Origin: Deinococcus ruber
Lineage (GTDB): Bacteria > Deinococcota > Deinococci > Deinococcales > Deinococcaceae
NCBI RefSeq assembly: GCF_014648095.1
Contig: NZ_BMQL01000001.1
Span: forward strand, 186,001-250,000
DNA length: 64,000 nucleotides
Reading direction: 5' to 3'
Shown here in pieces: positions 50,486 to 63,312 of this stretch; position 1 is the first letter of the stretch; each line of letters begins with the position of its first letter. The notes beneath the pieces were generated by a model that did no database searches, was not told where the DNA came from, and saw nothing but the letters and a program-made list of their open reading frames with translations. Both the position numbers and the translations under genes were made by a program.

Positions 50486-50623
50486 ACAAACCGGGACTCC
50501 ATCACAGCGCCGCTTACGCTGCCAGGGTGTAGAATCGTTCGGGTTTCAGACTTGTGATGGGCCGATAGCGCTTTCTCAAGGCGCACCGTTGCCCACGGAT
50601 CAATTTCAAACCGGAGGAATACC

Positions 50624-51082
50624 ATGACCAATTCAGACACCGCCCTGCTGACCCTGGAAACCATCGCCAAGTACCTGAAAGAGAAAGAAGTTCAGCTCGA
50701 TATGGAAGAGAACGACGGGCAGCGCTTCATTCGCATGGGCTGGCGCTTCGAGATGGGCGACGCCGCCGTTCTGGTGAGCGTCAACGACGGCCCCCAGAAC
50801 ACCAGCCGCCTGGAAGTGACCTGCGTGACCCAGAAGCAGTACACGGGCCGCAAGCAGGAAGTGATGGAGCTGCTGAACAGCCGCAACCGCGAGCGGGCGT
50901 TCAGCCGCAGCATCGACGCCGACGGCAACGTCTGGCTGGAATACGTGGGCTTCTACCCCACCCTCACCGAAATGCCCCAGGAAACCTTCGACACGCTGTT
51001 CGGCGGCGTGCTGATGCACTTCCAGGACGACTACGCCTACCTGGAAGGCTTCCAGATTCAGCAGCAGCAGCCCCAGGCATAA
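50624..51082 (+). CDS. YbjN-domain protein
   Basis: Protein of 152 residues. [46 protein letters not shown] and [50 protein letters not shown] match the YbjN/DUF1790 type (cochaperone or sensory transduction regulator-like). Function is not established. GGAGG precedes the ATG by 7 nt, unlike the leaderless neighbours, and TAGAAT at 50530-50535 may be its -10. Gln-rich C-terminus. A terminator follows at 51125. Confidence 0.85.
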   Translation: MTNSDTALLTLETIAKYLKEKEVQLDMEENDGQRFIRMGWRFEMGDAAVLVSVNDGPQNTSRLEVTCVTQKQYTGRKQEVMELLNSRNRERAFSRSIDADGNVWLEYVGFYPTLTEMPQETFDTLFGGVLMHFQDDYAYLEGFQIQQQQPQA

Positions 51083-51124
51083 GCCCGGGATCAGACGCCT
51101 GATATCTGGCGTCGTACAAAGCAC

Positions 51125-51159
51125 AGGCAGCCCTTTTCAACGGGGCTGCCTGCTTTGTT
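51125..51159 (+). terminator. Terminator after the YbjN gene
   Basis: AGGCAGCCC (51125-51133) pairs perfectly with GGGCTGCCT (51143-51151); the outer AAAGCA and TGCTTT extend it. TTTGTTG follows. Confidence 0.8.
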
Positions 51160-51203
51160 GTTGGATTGATCAGAAAATGAGGTCGGAGCAGCGCAAAAGA
51201 GTG

Positions 51204-51293
51204 TGGTAGGAAGTGAGGGATTTGAACCCTCAACCGCCCGCCCCGCTCAATCAATACAGGAGACGGGTGCTCTGACCACCCCGCTAACCTCCC
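51204..51293 (-). tRNA. Anomalous tRNA-Arg(CCU)-like gene or pseudogene
   Basis: The minus-strand 90-mer has a 7-bp acceptor GGGAGGT/ACTTCCT (two G-T pairs), discriminator A and encoded CCA. The T-arm GAGGG-TTCAAAT-CCCTC is perfect. The D-arm GCGG-GGTGGTCA-GAGC pairs at only two of four positions. Anticodon-stem CCCGT can pair with GCGGG, but 21 nt lie between them instead of 7 (CTCCTGTATTGATTGAGCGGG): about 14 nt too many, including a tandem GCGGG. If the loop begins CTCCTG the anticodon is CCU, but position 37 would be G where AGG-reading tRNAs have A. It is not a normal type II tRNA either. Expression is uncertain. Confidence 0.5.
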
Positions 51294-51363
51294 CGGCGGG
51301 TGCGCTGCACGACTTCGGCAGGCACGCAGGTATTCGCCGGGAAGGGATAACCATGGCTGAAGT

Positions 51364-53184
<1,821 letters not shown>

Positions 53185-53348
53185 GGTTGGTACGGTAGCG
53201 CGGTATGACTGGCCCGGCGGTGAGGACGTCTCATGAGATGGGCTTTATCAAATCTGATGTTTGCGCTTCGCCCCTTGCAGGAACAGCAGAGTCGGCGTGT
53301 CTTCAGAACCGCTGTTCCCTTCCTTTTGGGTGGGAACCCTTCCACTCC

Positions 53349-53377
53349 CTACTTCCTACTTCCCACTTCCAAACGCA
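53349..53377. repeat. GGAAGTGGG-family repeat at the hydrolase 3' end
   Basis: Plus strand CTACTTCCTACTTCCCACTT within 53349-53377, the same words as in the pairs at 9679-9805 and 37460-37533. It forms the final codons of the hydrolase gene. Confidence 0.6.
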
Positions 53378-54116
53378 GCAGTTCGCTGGTCGCCGCCGCG
53401 ATCTCGGCGGGTCTGCTGTCCATCAGGGCGTGTGTGCCGCCCGGCAGTTCCAGAGCGCGGCCATCGGGCAGCTGTTCGCACATCAGGTCGAGTGTCCAGG
53501 CGCGAATCACCGGATCGGCAGTGCCGTCGATCACCAGGGCGGGGCACTTTACCAGCCCGATCAGCGGGCCTGTTGCGTGGACACTCTGGTTCTGTGCCAG
53601 CCGCAACATCCGCAGCGGCCCGGTCCGCACATACGAACTGAGCGCGAAGGGCAGTAATCCCAGTCGTTCACGCGGTAGATCGAGCATCAGGCGGGCAAGC
53701 TGAGCCACCACGCTGGGATTCTCGGGAATGCCGGTGGGCGCACACAGAATCAGGGCGCTGGGCAGATGAGGAAAGCGGGCTGCCAGATCGATAGCGACTT
53801 CTCCGCCCAGCGAATGCCCCAGCATCGGCAGACCGCGCATGCCCCGCACGTTCATCCATTCGGCCAGGTGGTCGGTCAGATCCTCGATTCCACGCGGCAC
53901 ATGTGGGCGTCCCTGGCTCAGACCCATGCCGGGGTGATCGTAGACCCAGACCGTGCGTTCTTGGGCCAGCTGCCGCGCCAGCCTGCGGTACATCCACGAC
54001 GCGCAGCCCAGCCCCGGCAACACGATCAGCGGGTCGGGGCCGGACGGGCCAGGGTACACCCGCGCATGCCGCAGCACCCCACGCACCCGCACAAAATGTG
54101 AATAGCTGCCCTTCAC
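53349..54116 (-). CDS. Alpha/beta hydrolase (second of a pair)
   Basis: Protein of 255 residues. LIVLPGLGCASWMYRRLARQLAQERTVWVYDHPGMGLSQG is the oxyanion-loop and strand 3-4 region. The nucleophile elbow GHSLGGE holds the Ser; the acid is in VIDGTADPVI and the His in GGTHALMDS. The start is GTG 54116, overlapping the stop of the upstream hydrolase gene (GTGA), so translation is coupled. The last residues (EVGSRK-stop) are encoded by a GGAAGTGGG-family repeat, so the C-terminus has been remodelled by the repeat. Substrate unknown. Confidence 0.87.
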   Translation of the reverse strand: MKGSYSHFVRVRGVLRHARVYPGPSGPDPLIVLPGLGCASWMYRRLARQLAQERTVWVYDHPGMGLSQGRPHVPRGIEDLTDHLAEWMNVRGMRGLPMLGHSLGGEVAIDLAARFPHLPSALILCAPTGIPENPSVVAQLARLMLDLPRERLGLLPFALSSYVRTGPLRMLRLAQNQSVHATGPLIGLVKCPALVIDGTADPVIRAWTLDLMCEQLPDGRALELPGGTHALMDSRPAEIAAATSELLRLEVGSRK

Positions 54117-54862
54117 AACACGTCCACAGGCTGCTGGAGGAACCGCAGCACCTCGCGGTTGAACTCGGCGGGCGCATCGACCATGACGACGTGCCCGGCA
54201 CGCGGCAGCGACACGAAACTGGCTCCGGCGATGGCCTGCGCCAGCATGCGACCCAGCGCAGGCGGCACCAGCACGTCTCGCTCTCCCCAGATCACCAGCG
54301 TCGGCGTGTGAATCTGCGGCAGCAACTCCGAAATGTCTTCTCTCAACAGGTCGCGGCTGCTGCGGAGCAGGTTCGGCAGGCCCGCCCGCACTCCATCGGC
54401 CAAAATCGTCGGCACGAAGCGCAGGTCGCCGCGCCGCATCGCTCCCGGCAGTTTCAGGGCCACCTGCCACCACTTCTTCCTCAGCAGGCCACTGGCGCAC
54501 GCCAGCACCAGACGGCGAATCCGCTGTGGGCGCAGCACCGTCAGCCACAGCGCAATCTGCCCACCCATGCTGTGCCCGACGACATCCACGCCCTTCAGGT
54601 CGAGGGAATCGAGCCAGTCGGCCAGCAGCCGCGCCGCCGCCCGTACGCCCAGCGAGCGCTGACGACGTGCCGAGCCGTAGCCGACCAGTTCCACCACGTA
54701 CACGCACCTCACCGCCTCCAGCGCCTTCAGGTTGGAGCGCCACCAGCGCCGCGACCCGCTGAGGCCATGCAGCAGCACCAGCGGTGTGCCCTGCCCGCTA
54801 CGGCGGTACACCAGCCGGTGCGGGCCAGCCTGAAAGGTCTGAAAACTGGAAGCAGCACTCAC
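54113..54862 (-). CDS. Alpha/beta hydrolase (first of a pair)
   Basis: Protein of 249 residues. GTPLVLLHGLSGSRRWWRSNLKAL holds the oxyanion HG motif, GHSMGGQIALWL the nucleophile Ser, LVIWGERDVLVPP the acid Asp, and LPRAGHVVMVDAPAEF the catalytic His. The start is GTG 54862 with TACTCT 6 nt upstream, a leaderless start. It shares little sequence with the downstream hydrolase beyond the fold. Substrates are unknown; esterase or lactonase activity is possible. Confidence 0.9.
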   Translation of the reverse strand: MSAASSFQTFQAGPHRLVYRRSGQGTPLVLLHGLSGSRRWWRSNLKALEAVRCVYVVELVGYGSARRQRSLGVRAAARLLADWLDSLDLKGVDVVGHSMGGQIALWLTVLRPQRIRRLVLACASGLLRKKWWQVALKLPGAMRRGDLRFVPTILADGVRAGLPNLLRSSRDLLREDISELLPQIHTPTLVIWGERDVLVPPALGRMLAQAIAGASFVSLPRAGHVVMVDAPAEFNREVLRFLQQPVDVL

Positions 54863-54930
54863 CAGCGGAGAGTAGCAGGCGAAAGTAAAGACCGCCTAGA
54901 GACATGGTACGGGCCAGAAAACAGCACATT

Positions 54931-54958
54931 GAAAAAGCCCCACCATCTCAGGGGGGCT
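54931..54958 (-). terminator. Terminator of the pdxST operon
   Basis: On the minus strand AGCCCC (54958-54953) pairs with GGGGCT (54941-54936), followed by five T (plus-strand A run at 54932-54936). Confidence 0.8.
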
Positions 54959-54994
54959 CTTCAGCGATACGTTTGTTTCTCAATCCGAACTGCT

Positions 54995-55641
54995 CTAAGA
55001 ACGGGCAACCTCGGCCTGCACGTTCCGGGTCTGCTGCTCCACCATTTCCAGAAACAGCCGGTGGATGCGGGCGTCGCGCGTCAGTTCCGGGTGGAAGCTG
55101 GAGGCCAGCAGCCGTCCCTGCCGCGCCAGTACGATCTCACCGTGATACTGCGCCAGCACCTCGGTGCCCTCCCCCACCGCCTCGATGACGGGCGCACGGA
55201 TGAACATGGCCGGAAACGGAGTGTCCAGACCGCTCACATCTAGGCCCGCCTGAAAGCTGTCCACCTGCCGTCCGAAGGCGTTGCGCTGCACCGTCATATC
55301 CATCAGATCGAGGCCCGGCTGCGAACCGAACTGCGGCGGCGCACCCAGCACCGTGCGGCTCAGCAGAATCGCCCCGGCGCAGGTGCCAAACACCGAGCCG
55401 CCCGCCTCATACCAATCCCTGATCGGGTCGCGCAGCCCATAGTCCATCATCAGTTTCCCGATGGTGGTCGATTCGCCGCCAGGAATAACCAGCCCGTCCA
55501 GCTCGTCCAGATCGGCGGGCAGCCGCACTTCGGTCACGTGTGCGCCCAGACTTTCCAGCATCCGGCGATGCTCGCGGAAGGCCCCCTGAAGCGCCAGCAC
55601 CCCGATCTTCAGCGTGTGGCCGCTTGCCCGTTCGGGTGACA

Positions 55642-55642
<1 letters not shown>
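54995..55642 (-). CDS. pdxT: Pyridoxal 5'-phosphate synthase glutaminase subunit PdxT
   Basis: Glutaminase of 215 residues that supplies ammonia to PdxS. IGVLALQGAFREHRRMLESLGA is the family opening. The triad is Cys in VFGTCAGAILLS, and His and Glu in SSFHPELTRD. GGESTTIGKLM is the conserved GGEST motif. ATG 55642 shares one base with the pdxS stop (TAATG), so translation is coupled. It is the second gene of pdxS-pdxT and is followed by a terminator. Confidence 0.96.
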
Positions 55643-56553
<911 letters not shown>

Positions 56554-56692
56554 GAAGATCAGCATAACGGCAACTGGTTCTATAGAGTAGGCCAGTTAAG
56601 CGGGTCAGACTGAACCAGATTGGACAGGCGAGCGGGAAGAACCGGAATCGGCAGAGCCGAGCAGCGCAGGCAGCCGTGTCGGGTACGCCGCT

Positions 56693-57061
56693 TTACAGCG
56701 CTGTCTTTTCGTCCAGCACCTGCCAGATGATTTCGGACAGCCGCGAGGGCCGGAAGGGTTTGGACAGAAACGCCGCGCCCAGCGACAGCCCGCGTTGCTG
56801 CTCGGCCAGCCCCGAGACACCCGACAGAAAGATGATCGGTGGGCAGCCGGGAAGACTCCGCATATGCCGGGCCGTTTCGAAGCCGTCCCAGGGCGACATC
56901 AGCACGTCGAGAATCACCACGTCGAATCGTCCGGAGCGCAGCAGCTGTACTGCCTCCGGGCCAGAATTGGCGGTGGTGACAGCGAATCCGTACTGCGTCA
57001 TGCTCAGGTCGAGCAGTTCCAGAATCTGCAATTCGTCGTCGACGATCAGAATTCGGGTCAT
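56693..57061 (-). CDS. Single-domain response regulator (CheY-like receiver)
   Basis: Receiver domain of 122 residues. The acid pocket is Asp8-Asp9 (IVDDE), the phosphoacceptor is Asp52 (ILDVLM), the switch Ser80 (FLSG) and Lys101 (SKPF). No output domain follows. The ATG overlaps the stop of the upstream M23 peptidase gene by 4 nt (ATGA), so they are cotranslated; the histidine kinase partner is not in the window. It may act by protein interaction. Confidence 0.92.
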   Translation of the reverse strand: MTRILIVDDELQILELLDLSMTQYGFAVTTANSGPEAVQLLRSGRFDVVILDVLMSPWDGFETARHMRSLPGCPPIIFLSGVSGLAEQQRGLSLGAAFLSKPFRPSRLSEIIWQVLDEKTAL

Positions 57062-58521
57062 GGCAGCAGGCCCAGCGGATCAACTGCCTGACCGCTCAGG
57101 CGAACCTCCAGATGCAGATGGGGGCCGGTACACACGCCCGAGCAGCCCACGTATCCCAGAAGCTGCCCGCGCTGCACCGTCTGACCCGCGCTCACACCCA
57201 GGCGGCTCATGTGTCCGTAGATGATGACGGCGTTGCCATTCTCGACATACACGTTATTTCCGAAGTCGCCGTACCCGCTGCGCGTGACCGTGCCGCCTGC
57301 CGCCGCATAGATGGGCGTGCCGTAGGGAGCTGCCAGATCGACGCCGCCGTGAAAGAACTCTTTGTGAAACTCGATGTCGCGTTCTCCGAAACGGCTGGTG
57401 ATGCGGAAGCTGCGGAGCGGCCAGCTGAGATCCTGGGCATTCTGGCTCTGGGCGGTCGAGGCGGCCCGCACGGTATTGAGCTGCCTGGATTTGGCCTGTG
57501 CCCTAGCGAGCGTCTGCGCCTGTAGGCGGGCTGCCTGCTGCGCCGCTTCGAACTGTGCCTGCGCCGCATATTTCTCGATCAGCTGCTGACGCGCCTCGCT
57601 GTGCTGCCACGCCAGATACTTCTGATACTGCGTCTGAACAGCCTGCTGCTCTGCCAGTCGCCGCTGCTGCACCTGCTTTTGCCACGTCAGGTAGCGCTCG
57701 TACTGCGCCTGGGTGGCCCGCTGCCGCTCCTGAGCGACCTGCACACGGTAAGCCTGAAAGCGCTCGTACTGCTGCTGCACCCGCGCCTGACGCTCGGCCT
57801 GTTCCTGGCGCTCCTGTCGGGCCACCAGTTGCTGCTGAAATCCGGTCGCCAGCACGCCCGGCAGCAGCAGATAATCACCGACCCGGCGCTCGTTGGGGAG
57901 ACCAAACCCGTTGGCGAGCGCCACCTGCGCGGGGTCGGCATGGTACGCCTTCACCAGCGACTGTACCGACTGACCCGTTTTGATCCGCACGAGCAGGCCC
58001 GCCCCCGACTGCGGCACGAACAGGCTCTCTCCGACCGAGAGTTTATTCAGGGTTTCGAGGTGCAGATTGGCACTCAGCAGTTCGGTAACGCTCAGATCAT
58101 GCGCGGCGGCGATGCCTGCCAGCGTGTCGCCAGACTGAACGAGATAGGTCGAGACGCTGGGCGGCAGCACCCCAGCCGAGTTTTCGGGCAGCGCTGCGAA
58201 TGAAACGCGCAGCACCGCACCTTCCGGAAGCGCCCCTGTGCGACTGGGCGACAGGGCAGAGACCTCCACGCCGTATGCGTCGGCAATCTGCTGCCCGGTA
58301 TCGCCGTGGCGGGCGATTATCAGTGCCGAGCCGGGTACGGATGGGTGCAGGGGTTTTGTTTGAAGCGGAAGCGTGAGTGCAGGAGCAGTGAAAGACGGCG
58401 GAAAAGGCGACAGTGTTCCGACCACCACGCTGCCCGCATGCGCGGAAGCAGCTAGGAGAGCGGAACCAAACAGCAAACCGAACGCGGTTCGCCCTGTAAA
58501 CGAAGGATTACACACACACAC
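57058..58521 (-). CDS. Multi-LysM coiled-coil M23 peptidase (EnvC/NlpD-like)
   Basis: Secreted cell-wall protein of 487 residues. After a signal peptide (TAFGLLFGSALLAASAHAG) come LysM-like units, the best being TYLVQSGDTLAGIAAAHDLSVTELLSANLH. A long Gln/Arg-rich coiled coil follows (about 230-350, QERQEQAERQARVQQQYERFQAYRVQ), then the M23 domain with FFHGGVDLAAP (H and D) and GPHLHLEVRL (HxH). The coiled coil plus M23 resembles divisome amidase activators. The start is a GTG inside a (GT)n run at 58511-58521, with GGAG very close. Overlaps the response regulator gene downstream. Confidence 0.85.
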   Translation of the reverse strand: MCVCNPSFTGRTAFGLLFGSALLAASAHAGSVVVGTLSPFPPSFTAPALTLPLQTKPLHPSVPGSALIIARHGDTGQQIADAYGVEVSALSPSRTGALPEGAVLRVSFAALPENSAGVLPPSVSTYLVQSGDTLAGIAAAHDLSVTELLSANLHLETLNKLSVGESLFVPQSGAGLLVRIKTGQSVQSLVKAYHADPAQVALANGFGLPNERRVGDYLLLPGVLATGFQQQLVARQERQEQAERQARVQQQYERFQAYRVQVAQERQRATQAQYERYLTWQKQVQQRRLAEQQAVQTQYQKYLAWQHSEARQQLIEKYAAQAQFEAAQQAARLQAQTLARAQAKSRQLNTVRAASTAQSQNAQDLSWPLRSFRITSRFGERDIEFHKEFFHGGVDLAAPYGTPIYAAAGGTVTRSGYGDFGNNVYVENGNAVIIYGHMSRLGVSAGQTVQRGQLLGYVGCSGVCTGPHLHLEVRLSGQAVDPLGLLP

Positions 58522-58705
58522 TCCAGAGGAGGGGCACTCCAGGTTTCAGCACATAGCTGAGTACCCCCCCTGATTAAAGGTCAATGTAAGGCAAGCTGAA
58601 CAACTCATCAACTTGCCCGAGTGTATCCAAGTTTCCTGTGAAGTGCCTGGGTATATGTGGATGTGAATGAGCGGGGCCAAACAACATGCCGTCTGGCGAA
58701 GTCAC

Positions 58706-58742
58706 AAAAAAAGCCGAAATCTGCATAGACAGACCTTCGGCT
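58706..58742 (-). terminator. Terminator of the 58859 secreted-protein gene
   Basis: AGCCGAA (58712-58718) pairs perfectly with TTCGGCT (58736-58742), loop 17 nt. On the minus strand a run of seven T follows. Confidence 0.85.
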
Positions 58743-58777
58743 ATTCCCTATGACGCAGATATTCCCTGTGGCGCAGA
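58742..58777. repeat. 18-bp imperfect tandem duplication
   Basis: TATTCCCTATGACGCAGA (58742-58759) is followed by a second copy at 58760-58777 with two changes. It lies downstream of the secreted-protein gene; no function seen. Confidence 0.8.
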
Positions 58778-58858
58778 TTGACAAGAGGCACAGACGATGA
58801 GTGGCCCGGACACCTGAATACCAGGCTTCAGGGTCAGCACTGGTTCAGAGGCGACAGA

Positions 58859-59428
58859 TCAGCGTTCTACGTTCAGATTTACGCCCGTGATGGCGCTGCT
58901 CTGAGTGACCTTGACGACCTTCCCGACCTCGATCAACAGGCCGTTCCAGCCCGATTTGAGGGTGGCCGAGAAGCCACGCGCCGCCGTGATGGACGCGTCT
59001 CCGCTGGCATAGGCCACCACCAGCGCCGCCTTGCCCGCAAACGGCACCGCCTCCAGCAGCGTCTCGGTGTCGTCGCGGCGACCGTTGCCGTTCCCATCGG
59101 CATAGATGTAGAAGCGCAGATCGGCGGTATTGACCTGTCCGGTCACGTTGACCGGCTCCAGCACGCCCGGCCAGAAAATCGCGTCTGGACGCAGGGGCGA
59201 GACGCCGCGCACCGGGGGCGTGACGCTGGGAATCTCCAGCGCGAAGCGGCCACCGGCCACCGGCACGCTCACCAGTTCGGCAAACGGGGTGCCGCCACTG
59301 TCGACCACGAAGCCGCCCACCCGTGCCCCGGCAGGAACATTGCCCGTCACCGTGCCGCCAACCGACAACGCGGCAGCCGTTCCACTGGTCAGTGCGGCCA
59401 GCAGCAGCGCGGGCAGAAGCTTCGTCAT
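58859..59428 (-). CDS. Secreted protein with EF-hand-like Asp-rich loop
   Basis: Protein of 189 residues. The signal peptide is MTKLLPALLLAALTSGTAAA. The mature part reads LSVGGTVTGNVPAGARVGGFVV, with carboxypeptidase-regulatory-like beta structure. YIYADGNGNGRRDDTETLLEAV is a classical calcium-binding loop as in dockerin or EF-hand sequences. TATACT lies 6 nt before ATG 59428, so the longer frame from 59482 is not used. Function unknown; probably a surface or periplasmic protein. Confidence 0.75.
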   Translation of the reverse strand: MTKLLPALLLAALTSGTAAALSVGGTVTGNVPAGARVGGFVVDSGGTPFAELVSVPVAGGRFALEIPSVTPPVRGVSPLRPDAIFWPGVLEPVNVTGQVNTADLRFYIYADGNGNGRRDDTETLLEAVPFAGKAALVVAYASGDASITAARGFSATLKSGWNGLLIEVGKVVKVTQSSAITGVNLNVER

Positions 59429-59578
59429 GCCAGGAGTATAGGCGGATGAGCTGACGCAGAAGTGATGGACACCTGACAGCACAGCGCTGAGACGGCCATG
59501 AGGACGGTTCTGGCTACCTGAGCGGAGGGAGCTTGCTGGGAAGCGCAGGCGAATGGGTGCTGGCTGGCCTGGACGGCG

Positions 59579-60046
59579 TTAACCGGGCGTCTGACCCAGG
59601 ATTCGGTTGGCGATCTGTGAAACCGTCAGGGTGGACGTGTCGAGTTCGGCAGTGGCACCGCGCCGCAGCAGTGGCCCGAAGGTCTGGAAATTCCGCACGA
59701 TCTCTTCCCGCTCGTGCGCCGATTTGCCGTAAGGGTTGTTGGTACGGGCCGCGACGCGCTCCAGCAACACATCGAGCGGGGCACTGAGCAGCACGATCTG
59801 ATCGAAATACGCATAAAACTTTCCCTGATTGGTCTTGCAGCCACTGATCGCCAGAGTGCGTGTGCGGGGGGCACGAAGTAGCCGCAGCAGCTCGGGTTCG
59901 CGCCACTGCCAGTCCGGCGGCTCTCCCACCCACTCGCACCACGCATCGGTGTCGGTATCCACAGCTTCCAGGCCACGCCGTTCGAGTTCCAGGCACACCG
60001 AAGACTTGCCCACTCCCGACATCCCCGTGATCAGGATTCGCTGCAT
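59579..60046 (-). CDS. Small P-loop kinase-like NTPase
   Basis: Protein of 155 residues with Walker A GMSGVGKSS (about residues 8-16) and a kinase-like LLSAPLDVLLERVAARTNNPYG lid region with DVLLERVAAR typical of shikimate or adenylate kinase folds. No diagnostic substrate motif is seen, so the substrate is unknown. TAGCCT lies 6 nt before ATG 60046, leaderless. Confidence 0.8.
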   Translation of the reverse strand: MQRILITGMSGVGKSSVCLELERRGLEAVDTDTDAWCEWVGEPPDWQWREPELLRLLRAPRTRTLAISGCKTNQGKFYAYFDQIVLLSAPLDVLLERVAARTNNPYGKSAHEREEIVRNFQTFGPLLRRGATAELDTSTLTVSQIANRILGQTPG

Positions 60047-60077
60047 AGCGGCAGGCTAGCAGGCAACCCAGCCAAGA

Positions 60078-60107
60078 AAAAACCCCACCATCACGGCGGG
60101 GCTTTTT
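60078..60107. terminator. Terminator of sucCD, possibly bidirectional
   Basis: CCCCACC (60083-60089) pairs with GGCGGGG (60095-60101) with one G-T pair. A-run on one side (60077-60082) and T-run on the other, so it can serve sucCD on the minus strand. Confidence 0.85.
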
Positions 60108-60121
60108 GTTCGGGCAGGCGC

Positions 60122-62169
<2,048 letters not shown>

Positions 62170-62276
62170 TTCAAGCCTCCTGAGGCGTGCGGATAACGGC
62201 CCTGCGAACACTCGGGGTCTGCGGGCCGATCCGCTGGGTTTGCCTGGGTTTGTACGGTTCCCTTTCCCAACCACCA

Positions 62277-62282
62277 AGTATA
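62277..62282 (-). promoter_or_regulatory. sucC -10 element
   Basis: Minus-strand TATACT at 62282-62277, preceded by TTG, giving an untranslated leader of about 100 nt to the GTG. No clear -35. Confidence 0.55.
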
Positions 62283-62340
62283 CAAGCCGCCCGCCGCACG
62301 GTTGCCGAACGTCCACCTGTCCCTGAAGCGGGAACAGCCG

Positions 62341-62856
62341 TCAGCGCGTGAATTCGGTGCCCCGGTACGCCACCCACACGGCCCACAGCGCGGTTGCGAC
62401 CCCCGCCAGCCACACCACGCGCCCGAGCAGGAGGTCGTGTGTCAGCAGATTCCAGCCGCCCAGCAGTTGCCACCAGTCATGGGCATCGGGGTCGTCGCCC
62501 AGCAGCGGCAAGGCCCGCGCCCGCGCATCGGCGATATACACGCTCACGTATCCCAGGTTCTGCGCCGCCCACAGCAGCACCACCGCCGCACTGACCCGCT
62601 CGCCGCGCCAGTAGAACACCCCTGCCAGAAACGCGGGCAGCAGCACCTGAAACACAGACCCGCCCAGCAGGTACAGCGTGTTTCCGAACGGCATGAACAG
62701 CACGTGTCCGGCCTCATGAAACAGCACATCTACCCCGTCCAGAAAACTCCAGCCTTCCGGGCGCAGGATGTCGGGCGTCAGCAGGGCCAGCGCCCCCATG
62801 AAGGCCCAAAACATCCAGCGCGGTGCAGGTCGGACAGGCAGCACGCGGCTCAGCAC
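62341..62856 (-). CDS. Integral membrane protein with HExxH motif (M50-like)
   Basis: Protein of 171 residues with about five membrane helices. DVLFHEAGHVLFMPFGNTLYLLGGSVFQVLLPAFLAG contains HEAGH in the first part of the protein. This is the zinc motif found in membrane metallopeptidases of the M50 type; a third ligand may be the late Asp/His region (DDPDAHDWWQLLGGWN). Whether it is a peptidase is uncertain. The start is GTG 62856 immediately after the stop of the upstream gene (TGAGTG), so they are cotranslated. Function otherwise unknown. Confidence 0.75.
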   Translation of the reverse strand: MLSRVLPVRPAPRWMFWAFMGALALLTPDILRPEGWSFLDGVDVLFHEAGHVLFMPFGNTLYLLGGSVFQVLLPAFLAGVFYWRGERVSAAVVLLWAAQNLGYVSVYIADARARALPLLGDDPDAHDWWQLLGGWNLLTHDLLLGRVVWLAGVATALWAVWVAYRGTEFTR

Positions 62857-63180
62857 TCAGCGTTCGTCGAAGGCGCGGTTCTTCTTTCTGGTGGCCCGTT
62901 CCTGCGCTTTGCGGGCGTCGTCGCGCTGCTCCTGTTTATGCTCCTGCACCCGCGTTTCCTGGGCATGCTGTTCCTGCTCGTACAGCCAGCGGTGCAGCAG
63001 ATCCTCGGTCAGCTCGTTCAGATTGCCGTCTTTGCCTTTGCCCAGTTTCTGCCAGACCGCCCGCAACGTTTCCTTGCGAACATACACGATCTCCAGTGGC
63101 TCCCCGCCCGCGTCCTGCACCTTTTCGGCCTTCTTGCGCGGCACCTTCTGCCCGTCGAGATACGCAAAGCGCTTAGCCAT
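62857..63180 (-). CDS. Small charged protein of unknown function
   Basis: Protein of 107 residues. MAKRFAYLDGQKVPRKKAEKVQDAGGEPLEIVYVRKETLRAVWQKLGKGKDGNLNELTEDLLHRWLYEQEQ, then a strongly charged helical C-terminus (HKQEQRDDARKAQERATRKKNRAF). No family is recognised. The internal ATG 63180 is preferred to 63210 as it begins a basic start typical of the region. First gene of a two-gene unit with the HExxH membrane protein. Confidence 0.6.
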   Translation of the reverse strand: MAKRFAYLDGQKVPRKKAEKVQDAGGEPLEIVYVRKETLRAVWQKLGKGKDGNLNELTEDLLHRWLYEQEQHAQETRVQEHKQEQRDDARKAQERATRKKNRAFDER

Positions 63181-63189
63181 GAGACAAGC

Positions 63190-63312
63190 CTGGCGTGTGG
63201 CCTGTGGCACGTAGCCTGTCGAAAAAACATGAATAGAAGATCACTTTCCCCCCGAGCGTGCTGGCCTGCTGTCGCCGTTCCCACACGCCACAGGCTACCC
63301 ACCACAAGCTCT
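63190..63312. repeat. Degenerate inverted repeats of the GTGGCNTGTGG family
   Basis: GCGTGTGGCCTGTGGCACGTAGCCTGT near 63192-63219 and the complementary CCACACGCCACAGGCTACCCACCACAAGC near 63283-63312 share GTAGCCTGT and GCGTGTGG words in opposite orientation. The pair lies between the ParA-like gene and the small charged protein gene. Confidence 0.55.

Larger units (their letters stand above)
58522..58858. other. Intergenic region between the M23 gene and the secreted-protein gene
   Basis: About 337 nt. On the minus strand, a candidate M23 promoter is TTGATG (58611-58606) N17 TACATT (58588-58583). A terminator for the 58859 gene lies at 58706-58742, and an 18-bp imperfect tandem repeat at 58742-58777. 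Otherwise no reading frame is convincing. Confidence 0.65.

Noticed and set aside
51204..51293. Reading the tRNA-like gene as a type II tRNA-Ser or tRNA-Leu
   Set aside because: Total length would fit, but no anticodon stem forms at the expected place and no variable-arm hairpin is present.
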